Assembly (NCBI RefSeq): GCF_016901225.1
Contig: NZ_JAFEUL010000003.1
Location: forward strand, 124,001-188,000
Reading direction: 5' to 3'
Length of the DNA stretch: 64,000 nucleotides
Source: Actibacterium sp. 188UL27-1
GTDB taxonomy: Bacteria; Pseudomonadota; Alphaproteobacteria; Rhodobacterales; Rhodobacteraceae
How positions within the stretch are numbered: the first letter of the stretch is position 1; each line of letters opens with the position of its first letter. Of this stretch, positions 43,425-51,066 are shown piece after piece. The notes beneath the pieces were generated by a model. It was given only the letters and a program-made list of their open reading frames with translations, was not told where the DNA came from and made no database searches. The translations under genes and the position numbers were made by a program.

Positions 43425-44452
43425 AGCTGAACACCCGCGATGCCACTGCGTTTTTCGCCAAGCCCGATCCGGGGCGCGCGGGCATCCTGATCTATGGCGC
43501 CGATGCCATGCGGGTGTCGCTGAAGCGCGAAGATATGCTGGCCAACCTTCTGGGGCCAAAGGCCGAAGAAGAGATGCGCCTGACCCGGTTCATGGGGGGT
43601 GATTTGCGGCGCGACGGCGCTGGGTTGCAGGATGCCATGCGGGCCATGGGGTTCTTTCCGGGCCAGCGGGCGGTGTTGGTGGAGGAAGCCGCCGATGGGT
43701 TGGCCGATGTCATGGCATCGGCCTTGGATGACTGGCAATCTGGCGATGCGATGGTGGTGGTCACGGCGGGATCACTGGCGGCGCGGTCCAAGTTGCGTAA
43801 GGTTTTTGAGAGCCATTCCAATGCCTTGGCCACCGGGATCTATGACGATCCACCGGGCAGGGCTGAGATTGAAGCTGAATGTGCCCGTGCGGGATTGCGC
43901 GAGGTGCCGCGGGAGGCGATGGCGGACCTTGAGGCACTGGGCCGATCACTGGACCCCGGGGATTTTCGGCAAACCATTGAAAAGATTTCGCTTTACAAGC
44001 TGAGCGATCAAATACCCCTGACCAGTAACGAGATTGCCATGCTGGCCCCCGCGACAATCGAGGCGGAGCTGGACGAGCTGTTGCATGCCGTGGCCGAGGC
44101 GCAATCGGACCGGATCGGCCCCCTGATGGTGCGGCTGGGCGGACAGGGCGTCCAGCCAGTCACCATGTGCGTCATGGCCAGTCGCCATTTTCGCACGCTG
44201 CATTCCGCCACCAGCGATCCGGGTGGGGCCGCGGCGGGGATCGGACGCGCGAAACCACCCGTTTTCGGGCCGCGGCGTGACCGGATGACCCGCCAGGCGC
44301 AGGATTGGGGCCTGACCCGGCTAGAGGCGGCATTGTCCAGCATATACCAGACGGATTTGGCGTTGCGATCTGCTGGACAGACCGCGCCGCAAATGGCGCT
44401 TGTTGAGCGGATGTTCATCCGGCTGGCGATGTTGCGCGGGGCGCGCGGGTAG
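43421..44452 (+). CDS. holA: DNA polymerase III delta subunit HolA
   Basis: 343-residue clamp-loader subunit. Residues 18-135 form the AAA+-like N-terminal part (AGILIYGADAMRVSLKRED, then ADGLADVMASALDDWQSGDAMVVVTAGSL), and the rest is the alpha-helical collar with EKISLYKLSD and LERMFIRLAML-type end (ALVERMFIRLAMLRG). It opens the sliding clamp in the replisome. Start is GTG 43421, overlapping the lptE stop. Identity rests on the conserved operon order plus these motifs. Confidence 0.88.
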   Translation: MKLNTRDATAFFAKPDPGRAGILIYGADAMRVSLKREDMLANLLGPKAEEEMRLTRFMGGDLRRDGAGLQDAMRAMGFFPGQRAVLVEEAADGLADVMASALDDWQSGDAMVVVTAGSLAARSKLRKVFESHSNALATGIYDDPPGRAEIEAECARAGLREVPREAMADLEALGRSLDPGDFRQTIEKISLYKLSDQIPLTSNEIAMLAPATIEAELDELLHAVAEAQSDRIGPLMVRLGGQGVQPVTMCVMASRHFRTLHSATSDPGGAAAGIGRAKPPVFGPRRDRMTRQAQDWGLTRLEAALSSIYQTDLALRSAGQTAPQMALVERMFIRLAMLRGARG

Positions 44453-44465
44453 GGGCTGGACCCTC

Positions 44466-44482
44466 CTGACAGGTCATGTCAG
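44466..44482. promoter_or_regulatory. CTGACA-N5-TGTCAG palindrome upstream of the GST gene
   Basis: Perfect 6-bp inverted repeat 28 nt before the GST start at 44510. Same arms as the WYL-regulator palindrome at 1602-1619, which has a 6-nt spacer. Confidence 0.5.
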
Positions 44483-44509
44483 CCTCCGATGAAACCGGGG
44501 GACTGCGCC

Positions 44510-45097
44510 ATGTATACAGTGATCGGAGGCACCAAGAGCCGCGCCATGCGCGTGATCTGGATGCTGGAGGAATTGGAGCAATCGTTCGAACATGTGGCGG
44601 CGCCGCCCCGATCCGATGACGTGGTGGCGGTGAATCCAGCGGGCAAGGTGCCGGTGCTGGTGGTGGATCAGACCCCAATCCTCGATTCCACTGCGATTTT
44701 GACGTATCTGGCTGATAAACATGGATCTTTTACCTATCCTGCCGGTACGATCGAACGTGCACGGCAGGACAGCCTGACCCAGTTTCTACTGGACGAATTC
44801 GACGCGGCCCTTTGGATGGCGGCACGACACAGCTTTATCCTGCCGGAAGAGTTGCGCCAATCTGCGGTCAAGGACAGCCTGAAATGGGAATTTGAACGCA
44901 GCCAGAGAACCCTGATCGGGCGGATGGGCGATGGTGACTATTTGATGGGAGATACCATCACGGTGCCGGATATCATCCTGGCCCATTGCATGGGTTGGGC
45001 CATCAGCGCCCGGTTCCCGATCAGCCAGTCCCGATTGGAAGATTACACCATCCGAATGCAGGCCAGACCCGCCTTTGAGCGTGCATCCGCACGGTAG
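44510..45097 (+). CDS. Glutathione S-transferase family protein
   Basis: 195 residues. The thioredoxin-like N-domain (1-75) has MRVIWMLEELEQSFEHV, VNPAGKVPVLVVD with the cis-proline, and LDSTAILTYLADKHG with the glutathione-contacting D-S pair. The helical C-domain has MGDTITVPDIILAHCMGWA, the usual N-capping D motif. ATG 44510 follows GGGGG. The likely nucleophile is a Ser/Thr near T9-S10 in GGTKSRAMR. Function would be glutathione conjugation or reduction; substrate unknown. A palindrome upstream may tie it to the WYL regulator. Confidence 0.85.
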   Translation: MYTVIGGTKSRAMRVIWMLEELEQSFEHVAAPPRSDDVVAVNPAGKVPVLVVDQTPILDSTAILTYLADKHGSFTYPAGTIERARQDSLTQFLLDEFDAALWMAARHSFILPEELRQSAVKDSLKWEFERSQRTLIGRMGDGDYLMGDTITVPDIILAHCMGWAISARFPISQSRLEDYTIRMQARPAFERASAR

Positions 45098-45117
45098 GTT
45101 TTCCCCCAAAACCGGCG

Positions 45118-45175
45118 CACATGTTGCATGCAGATATGATGCACAAACCATGCATATCCCATACATACGCATCGC
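45118..45175. repeat. Cluster of ATGCAT/GCATG-like short repeats
   Basis: TTGCATGCAG, GATGCACA, CCATGCATA, CCATACATA and GCATCGC follow each other about every 10-16 nt upstream of the thioredoxin-like gene. It may be a multi-site operator, but this is only a visual pattern. Confidence 0.35.
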
Positions 45176-45279
45176 GGGGTAAATCGGCGCCAACGCAACG
45201 GCCGGATGTCTTGGTTTGGTCGCCCGGATGCCTAATGTGAGAGGCGCACATGCGCGCCAAAACCCGAAAGGAACATTCC

Positions 45280-45831
45280 ATGGCCACACCGCCGATTTGT
45301 GATTTCAACTGGCCTGCACCGGATTTCGTTTTGCCGGCCACGGATGGCCGGACCTACACCTTGAACGATGTGACGGGGGAGGCAGGAACGCTGGTCATGT
45401 TCATCTGCAATCACTGCCCCTATGTCTTGGCAATCCTTGACCGTATGATCCGGGATGCGGCGGATCTGAAGGCGCTGGGTATCGGCGTTGTGGCAATCTG
45501 TTCGAATGATGCGCAGAGCTATCCGGCCGACAGTTTCGATAACATGAAGGGGATGGCGGAGCGCCACGCCTTTCCCTTCCCGTACCTGCATGATGAAGAT
45601 CAATCAGTCGCCCGCGCCTATGACGCGGTATGCACGCCTGATTTCTTTGGTTTCGACAAGGATCTGGGTCTGCAATACCGGGGCCGCCTTGATGCCTCCC
45701 GCGCGCAACCGGGCGCTGCAGATCTGCGGCGCGACCTATTTGAAGCCATGAAACAGGTGGCAGCCACGGGAATGGGACCCGAGAATCAGGTCGCATCGAT
45801 GGGCTGCTCGATCAAATGGAAGGCCGCTTGA
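45280..45831 (+). CDS. Thioredoxin-fold protein (AhpC/TSA-like)
   Basis: 183-residue protein of the redoxin/ResA-like group. FNWPAPDFVLPATDGRTY is the typical N-terminal strand, and LVMFICNHCPYVLAI holds the C-x-x-C site (C-N-H-C), followed by ICSNDAQSYPADSFDNM and the cis-proline region. Family members with CNHCPYV are widespread and uncharacterised; peroxidase or reductase activity is assumed. AAAGGA lies 7 nt before ATG 45280. Monocistronic; the upstream region has repeated ATGCAT-like elements. Confidence 0.87.
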   Translation: MATPPICDFNWPAPDFVLPATDGRTYTLNDVTGEAGTLVMFICNHCPYVLAILDRMIRDAADLKALGIGVVAICSNDAQSYPADSFDNMKGMAERHAFPFPYLHDEDQSVARAYDAVCTPDFFGFDKDLGLQYRGRLDASRAQPGAADLRRDLFEAMKQVAATGMGPENQVASMGCSIKWKAA

Positions 45832-45863
45832 AAGCGCCACGGGCTGCCGGGTGGTGGGATCAA

Positions 45864-46425
45864 TCCAATGCGGCCTCGGTCAGGATCTTGAGGATCGAAC
45901 CTGCCGTCTTGGCCAGGCTCGCGGCGAGATCTGCTTGCTCGGATATGCCGAGGCTCGACCATGTGCGGCCTTCATGTTCGCCTGTGAGGATGATGGCATC
46001 AGCCTCCCCCGTTTCGACATCGATCATAAGGCTGAGATTGTCTGTTTCCACCTGCAACGCGGCTGCGCCATGGGCGAGCTGTTGGAGGGCCGCGATCCGC
46101 TGTTGCTGTAAATCGGCCATGCGTTTGGCGCGATCCGCATCATGGAGGGTCTGGGCGCGATCAATCTCAGTACGCCAGGTCCGCATGGTGGCCAGGACTG
46201 GGCCACCGGCGCTGAGTGCCAGCAAAGGCGGGCAAAGAACACCAAGGGCAGTGCCCAGACCAACACCTGTGCCGACGCCGTCTTCAAGGCCGCTCCACCA
46301 GCCTGTAGCCGCATCGAGATCGGTGTTGAGAACGTGTCTGACAGATTGCCTACCACGGCCTTTCCCAGGTTACCGGCAAGGATTGGCAAGGCGGCAGCAC
46401 GCACAGCTGTGCCTGACACGCCCAT
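45864..46425 (-). pseudogene. Broken helical membrane-associated gene (downstream of pair)
   Basis: The minus strand starts with ATG 46425 (MGVSGTAVRAAALPILAGNLGKAVVGNLSDT). A single-base change near 46333 shifts the frame; the continuing frame reads LNTDLDAATGWWSGLEDG, VGLGTALGVLCPPLLALSAGGP and a helical part rich in Q/A/D (DRAKRMADLQQQRIAALQQL) to the end near 45864. The joined product would be about 185 residues with a glycine-rich hydrophobic centre and a coiled-coil tail. I do not recognise the family. Its ATG directly follows the TAA of the gene at 46426, so the two were an operon. Confidence 0.55.
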
Positions 46426-46930
46426 TTACAAGGGTTTGGACGGTGGCGCGGCGTAGTCGGCCAGCACGTCAAGCTCCACCTTGGCTTTGGCCAGCGTATC
46501 CTGTTCGATGCGGGTCCTGGCATCACCGGCGAGTTGAGCGGCCTAGTGGAGGGAGGCCAGCACCTGACGCATCTTGTCAGCTGAGACGGAGGTCATGTTG
46601 TCGATCTGCTCCAGCATCGCCATGACGGCAATCAGGCTGGAAACATGGACGGTATGAAACGCCCTGCTCATGCGCCAGCTGTCCGGGCCCGTCTGCAGCG
46701 TTTGAGCGATGATTTCCAGATCGCTGCGCCGCGTCCCGATGGCGCGCCGAAACGGACGGTTCGCCGATGACCGGGCTGCGACCAGCTTGGTCAGGTTCAG
46801 CAGGTTCTCAAGCCGGTTCGATGTGGATGGGTTGAGGTTCAATTCCGACGCGGCTCCGACGGTCAAACGCAGTGTAGGGCCACCTGAAGCCCTGACCTTG
46901 GCTTCGGCGACCGGACCATATGTGTGCATG
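46426..46930 (-). pseudogene. Broken gene upstream of pair, internal TAG
   Basis: Starting at ATG 46930 the product begins MHTYGPVAEAKVRASGG and contains LNLNPSTSNRLENLLNLTKL and MAMLEQIDNMTSVSADKMRQVL. An in-frame TAG at 46543-46545 interrupts it; the same frame then runs on as AAQLAGDARTRIEQDTLAKAK to the TAA at 46426-46428, which abuts the ATG of the next gene. Without the TAG it would be about 167 residues, largely helical. Not recognised. The nonsense codon plus the neighbouring frameshift indicate decay of a two-gene unit. Confidence 0.55.
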
Positions 46931-47130
46931 TCTTGCCCGTCGTTTAGAGGGTTGGTGTGGTAAAAAAGTGTTTTGCACACGGAATTACCACGGCTGATGC
47001 AACGCTCGGCACAACGGTATCATGAAACCTCCGCCGCACGGCTAATGCCGGTGGGGTCATTTTTCCAAGTTATAGATAGCATCGTTTCCGAGTGCCCCAT
47101 GATCTTATGTCGAACTTTTTTGGAGGCAGA

Positions 47131-47964
47131 ATGCGATCCTTTTTTCCCCTTCTTTTAGCCGTCACTTTTGTGGGCGGGCCTGGCTTTGCGGCACCGGTTG
47201 TCTTTTCAGATGCCGGTCCCGGCGCGGCGGATATTCAAGACACTGTCGATGGGTTTCGTGCTGAGTTTTCGGCGCTGAATCCGTTCACCCCCACAAATGA
47301 AGATCCCGATGGCAGGCGCGAGATCAACTGGGACGGTGTGCCCGATGCCCTGGCCGATCCCAACGAACTGCCCGGTGACTTCTTTAACGCCAACATTCCG
47401 GGCCGGGCTCGGGGTATCGAATTTGTCCCGACCGGTGAGACCGAGGGGTTCGAAGTGTCATCATCGACCGCTTCGGGCGTGCCGATCCTGTTTGACGCGC
47501 CGGACGCAAATTCGTTTTTCAGCCCCGAGCGGATTTTTCGCCCGATCAATGGCTCGTCATTCGATATCCTGTTCTTCAATCCATTGGATCAGACAACCCC
47601 GGCCCTGACGCGGGGGTTTGGCGCGGTTTTCACCGGGCTTGAACAGGTGGGGCAGGCCGTCCTGTCCTATTTTGACATTGACGGGAACTTGATCGCCCAG
47701 GAAAGCGCGCCATCAAGCGGATCGGCCAACCTGTCGTTCCTGGGTGTCGTGTTTGACGATCCATTGATCGCCAAAGTGTCTGTCGGAACCGATCTTGTCG
47801 GCTTTGATGAAGCACCGGTCTTTGACGACTTCCTTTATGGGGAGCCGATCGCGGTGGAAGATGTCGCGCCGATCCCATTGCCTGCCGGGCTGGTCTTTGG
47901 TTTGACATCGATTGCCGGTCTGCTGGTGCTGCGTCGCCGCAAGGTTGACAGCGTCGCAGTTTGA
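47131..47964 (+). CDS. Exported protein with VPLPA-CTERM-type sorting signal
   Basis: 277 residues. Signal peptide MRSFFPLLLAVTFVGGPGFA. The C-terminus PIPLPAGLVFGLTSIAGLL followed by LRRRK is the tripartite PEP/VPLPA-CTERM signal: proline motif, helix and basic end, recognised by an exosortase that moves the protein to the cell surface or into exopolysaccharide. The central part is a beta-rich domain with NGSSFDILFFNPLDQTTPALTRGF-type residues (NGSSFDILFF, then TRGFGAVFTG and QAVLSYFDIDGNLI). GGAGG lies 5 nt before ATG 47131. The exosortase gene is not in this window. Confidence 0.85.
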   Translation: MRSFFPLLLAVTFVGGPGFAAPVVFSDAGPGAADIQDTVDGFRAEFSALNPFTPTNEDPDGRREINWDGVPDALADPNELPGDFFNANIPGRARGIEFVPTGETEGFEVSSSTASGVPILFDAPDANSFFSPERIFRPINGSSFDILFFNPLDQTTPALTRGFGAVFTGLEQVGQAVLSYFDIDGNLIAQESAPSSGSANLSFLGVVFDDPLIAKVSVGTDLVGFDEAPVFDDFLYGEPIAVEDVAPIPLPAGLVFGLTSIAGLLVLRRRKVDSVAV

Positions 47965-47969
47965 TATCG

Positions 47970-48003
47970 TGCGGCACCCGGACCGATCCCGGGTGCCGCA
48001 TTT
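47970..48003 (+). terminator. Terminator after the VPLPA-CTERM gene
   Basis: Perfect 12-bp stem TGCGGCACCCGG / CCGGGTGCCGCA with a short loop, followed by TTTG. It lies between convergent genes. Confidence 0.75.
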
Positions 48004-48017
48004 GATGCATGATCGGG

Positions 48018-49196
48018 TCAGCCTGAGGACGCGAGCGCGGATTGTGCGGCGTGGCGTGCGGTGGCCAGGCAGGCCGTGATGAGGTAGCCGCCGGTTGGTG
48101 CCTCCCAATCCAGCATTTCCCCGCAGGCATAGGTGCCGGCGCGTGATTTCAGCATCAGCTCTGGCGTGAGGGCGCTCCATGGTAGGCCGCCAGCGGTCGA
48201 TATGGCCTCGTCCAGCGGGCGGGGGCCGGTGTGGGTGATGGGCAGAGCCTTGATCAATGGGGTCAGGTCGGGTGGATCCGCCGGAAAAGGGCGCGCGAAC
48301 TCCTGGAGCAACGCGAGTTTTGCGGGTGGCAGGTTCAGGGATTTGCGCAAGTGGTTGCTGAGGCTGGTTTTGCCGCGCGGGCGGGACAAGCGTGTCGCGA
48401 TGCGCTGGGCGGTCCAGTCGGGCATCAGATCCATCATCAGCGCGGCACCGTCCCGCAACGGGCGGGAGAGGGCGTAGATCGCGCCGCCTTCGAGCCCCTT
48501 GGCGGTGATGACACATTCACCCATGACAGTGTCTTTGCCAGTGGTGAGGCGGACCTGTTTGACCGGCTGGCCGAATTGGCGCGCCATCGGGGCAGACCAT
48601 GGCACCGACAAGGCGGCGTTTGATGGGCGAAAGAGCGCGGTCGGGATGCCGTTGGCCGCAAGGATGTGGGCCCAATGCCCGTCGGAACCAAGACGCGCCC
48701 AACTGGCCCCACCCATGGCGAGCACTGTGATATCGGGGATCAGCCGCGTCATACCCGTTGGCGTGTCAAAGGTGCAGGCGGGGCCATCCCACCCGGTCCA
48801 GCGCCACTTGGTATGGATCGTCACCCCGGCCGTGACGAGCTGCGCCAGCCAGGCCCGCAACAGGGGTGACGCTTTCATGGCGCGGGGAAAGACGCGGCCG
48901 GTGGAGCCGGTAAAAACCTCTTGTCCCAGGGCGGTGGCCCAGTCCCGCACCTGGACCGGGCCAAAGGCACAGAGCATGGGGGCGAGATGTGGATTAGCCT
49001 CGAAATAGCGGCTGGCGAATGTGTCTGTCGGTTCGTCTTTGGTGAGGTTCAAGCCGGATTTACCTGCCATCAGGAATTTGCGCCCGACGGACGGTTTGGC
49101 CTCTGCCACCGTGACGGCACATCCCGCGGCGGACAAGATATCGGCGGCCATCAGGCCAGCGGGGCCCCCACCGATGATCAACGCTGTCCGGGTCAT
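48018..49196 (-). CDS. HI0933/YhiN-type flavoprotein (TIGR03862-like)
   Basis: 392 residues. FAD motif ALIIGGGPAGLMAADIL is at the N-terminus, then VGRKFLMAGKSGLNLTKDE, which is the HI0933 signature. ITVLAMGGASWARLGSDG and AISTAGGLPWSALTPELML, CGEMLDWEAPTGGYLITACLATAR close the protein with the second FAD-binding stretch. Activity of this family is not established; a role in anaerobic or tRNA-related reduction has been suggested. The start overlaps the stop of the MscS gene upstream (ATGA at 49193-49196). Confidence 0.88.
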   Translation of the reverse strand: MTRTALIIGGGPAGLMAADILSAAGCAVTVAEAKPSVGRKFLMAGKSGLNLTKDEPTDTFASRYFEANPHLAPMLCAFGPVQVRDWATALGQEVFTGSTGRVFPRAMKASPLLRAWLAQLVTAGVTIHTKWRWTGWDGPACTFDTPTGMTRLIPDITVLAMGGASWARLGSDGHWAHILAANGIPTALFRPSNAALSVPWSAPMARQFGQPVKQVRLTTGKDTVMGECVITAKGLEGGAIYALSRPLRDGAALMMDLMPDWTAQRIATRLSRPRGKTSLSNHLRKSLNLPPAKLALLQEFARPFPADPPDLTPLIKALPITHTGPRPLDEAISTAGGLPWSALTPELMLKSRAGTYACGEMLDWEAPTGGYLITACLATARHAAQSALASSG

Positions 49197-50533
49197 GCGG
49201 GATGGGCGCCATTGGGCAGGGCACCCTTGATCTCAACCACGCGGTGGGGGAACGGGATTTCGATATCTGCGTCCTTCAAGGCGATCCAGACGACCATCAA
49301 CACGTCCGAGACGTATTTGTTTTTGCCGTCATCGATGCCATTGACCCAGAATTCGACGGCAAAGTCGATCCCACTATCGCCAAACGCCATGAGGTCGCAT
49401 CCCGGCCCTTCGGGTTCGGACAGGACGAAGTCGCATTTGGCCACGGCAGCTTCGATGATGGCGGGCACCTGTGTCACATCGGTGTCGTAGCTGACAGAGA
49501 ACGCGGCCTCGTATCGGTTGGCGGAGCCGCTGTCGGAGAAGTTGGTGACGCGCGTTGTGATGAAATGTTCGTTCGGGACGGTGATCCAGCGGCCATCGAA
49601 GGTTTCGAGGATCGTGGCCCGGGCCATCATCTTGACAATTGTTCCGGCCTCTCCACCGTCGAGTTCCACGTAATCGCCGACGGTGACCTCGCCTTCGAGC
49701 AGGAGGATCACGCCGGAAATGAAGTTTGAGGCGATTTGTTGCAGGCCAAAGCCCAGGCCAACGCCCACCGCCCCGCCGATGACGGCCAGGGAGGTGAGCG
49801 AGACCCCCATGATGTTCATCAGCACCAGGAAGGCGACGCCGAAAATCGCGACCTCTGCCGCCTTGGCCGCCAGTTGGCGGGTGGCCGGACGCATCTCTTC
49901 TTGCGTGACGATGTAGGTTTTGGACTGGCTGTTGGACCATTGGCCGAACCAGAAGATCACGCCACCCACGATGGCAAACTGGATGAGCCATAGCAGGTTG
50001 AAGGACAGGTTACCCAACGGGATCAACGTGGCCTCAAGCCGTGCCGCGACCAGGGGCAAAAGGCCCAAGGCATAAAGGGCGGCTGCCGGGACCAGGAAGA
50101 ACTTGCCCAGGAGCTTGAGGAATGGGTCCTTTAGGATATCGCGGGCAAAGGCGCGGGCGGCGATAAACAGAAAGACCCGTTTGCCGAATGCGATGACCGC
50201 GCCGGAGCCAAAGACAGAGCGGGTGACCTGTTCCCCGATAGCCGTAAAGCCATAGGCCAGAATTGGCAGGATCAGCGGCAGGAAGATCAGCAAGAACCGG
50301 CGCGATGTCGCGATGATGTTCTGCTTTTCGGGGTCGGGGGTCAGCAGGCGGGTCAAGAATGGGGTAAGCCTGCGATTGACCAGAACGGCCAGAATATAGG
50401 CGGCCAGCAGGATGGCGAATTGCGACCAGGCGGCTGGGCTTGTCAGCCAGGTTAATGCGATCTCATAGCCCTGCACGGCGTATCCTGCGATACGCTGCAC
50501 GATCTCCGGCTGCCCGGATAGGTCCAGTTCCAT
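49193..50533 (-). CDS. Mechanosensitive ion channel (MscS family)
   Basis: 446 residues. Several hydrophobic helices precede the MscS core: IGGAVGVGLGFGLQQIASNFISG is the pore helix TM3 (G/A zipper), followed by GDYVELDGGEAGTIVKMMAR and ATILETFDGRWITVPNEHFI, the beta domain. The C-terminal alpha/beta part ends with IEIPFPHRVVEIKG. It opens on membrane tension to release solutes during osmotic downshock. ATG 50533 has GAGGGGG upstream; eight more residues upstream are unlikely. Coupled to the flavoprotein by overlap. Confidence 0.92.
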   Translation of the reverse strand: MELDLSGQPEIVQRIAGYAVQGYEIALTWLTSPAAWSQFAILLAAYILAVLVNRRLTPFLTRLLTPDPEKQNIIATSRRFLLIFLPLILPILAYGFTAIGEQVTRSVFGSGAVIAFGKRVFLFIAARAFARDILKDPFLKLLGKFFLVPAAALYALGLLPLVAARLEATLIPLGNLSFNLLWLIQFAIVGGVIFWFGQWSNSQSKTYIVTQEEMRPATRQLAAKAAEVAIFGVAFLVLMNIMGVSLTSLAVIGGAVGVGLGFGLQQIASNFISGVILLLEGEVTVGDYVELDGGEAGTIVKMMARATILETFDGRWITVPNEHFITTRVTNFSDSGSANRYEAAFSVSYDTDVTQVPAIIEAAVAKCDFVLSEPEGPGCDLMAFGDSGIDFAVEFWVNGIDDGKNKYVSDVLMVVWIALKDADIEIPFPHRVVEIKGALPNGAHPA

Positions 50534-50631
50534 GGTGGCCCCCTCGCCCTCTGCCACTGGTTGTGGTGTCAGGGATAGGCCGAAGCTGCGCAGCAGGACA
50601 AGGTTTGCGTTGCCAAGACCGCAATCGGGCG

Positions 50632-50651
50632 TCTACTATTTTAACCGTAGA
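50632..50651. promoter_or_regulatory. Candidate BlaI-type operator
   Basis: TCTAC-N10-GTAGA inverted repeat (AT-rich centre TATTTTAACC) 23 nt before the BlaI-family start. BlaI/MecI repressors bind TAC/GTA palindromes, so autoregulation is inferred. Confidence 0.5.
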
Positions 50652-50673
50652 TAGCAGACCAGGCAGGGGCGGC

Positions 50674-51066
50674 ATGGCGCGGCGCAAGACGGATCTTTTG
50701 ACCGAGGTCGAATTGGAATTCATGAAAGCGCTGTGGGAGATCGGCCAGGGCACGGTACGCGATGTCTTTCGCGCGTTGGAAAGCGATACGCCGCGGGCCT
50801 ATACCTCGGTCGCGACGGTGCTGAAAGTACTGGAGGCCAAGGGATACGTCACCTCGGCCAAGGAGGACCGGACGCTGGTTTACCGCGCGATAGTGGCGCG
50901 GGATGCCTATGAAAGCCGGTCGTTGCGCCAGATCTCGAAATCCTTGTTCGGGGGGACCCCGCAAGCCATGGTGGCGCGGCTGGTCGAGGATGAGGACCTG
51001 ACGGATGACATGATCCGCGAGATCCGCGCCATCATTGATGAAAGGATCGCCAGGGATGAATCTTAG
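50674..51066 (+). CDS. BlaI/MecI/CopY family repressor
   Basis: 130-residue winged-helix repressor: LTEVELEFMKALWEIGQGTVRDVF, then RAYTSVATVLKVLEAKGYVT (recognition helix and wing) and a C-terminal dimerisation part. In beta-lactam resistance systems BlaI is cleaved after signal transmission by BlaR1. The next gene encodes an M56 peptidase overlapping by 11 nt, so this is a BlaI-BlaR-like pair. No beta-lactamase is adjacent. Probably a regulator of unknown signal. Confidence 0.9.
   Translation: MARRKTDLLTEVELEFMKALWEIGQGTVRDVFRALESDTPRAYTSVATVLKVLEAKGYVTSAKEDRTLVYRAIVARDAYESRSLRQISKSLFGGTPQAMVARLVEDEDLTDDMIREIRAIIDERIARDES

Noticed and set aside
46543-46545. TAG read through as an amino acid (pyrrolysine) or programmed readthrough
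   Set aside because: Nothing nearby suggests a pyrrolysine system, and the neighbouring gene is also disrupted, so decay explains it better.
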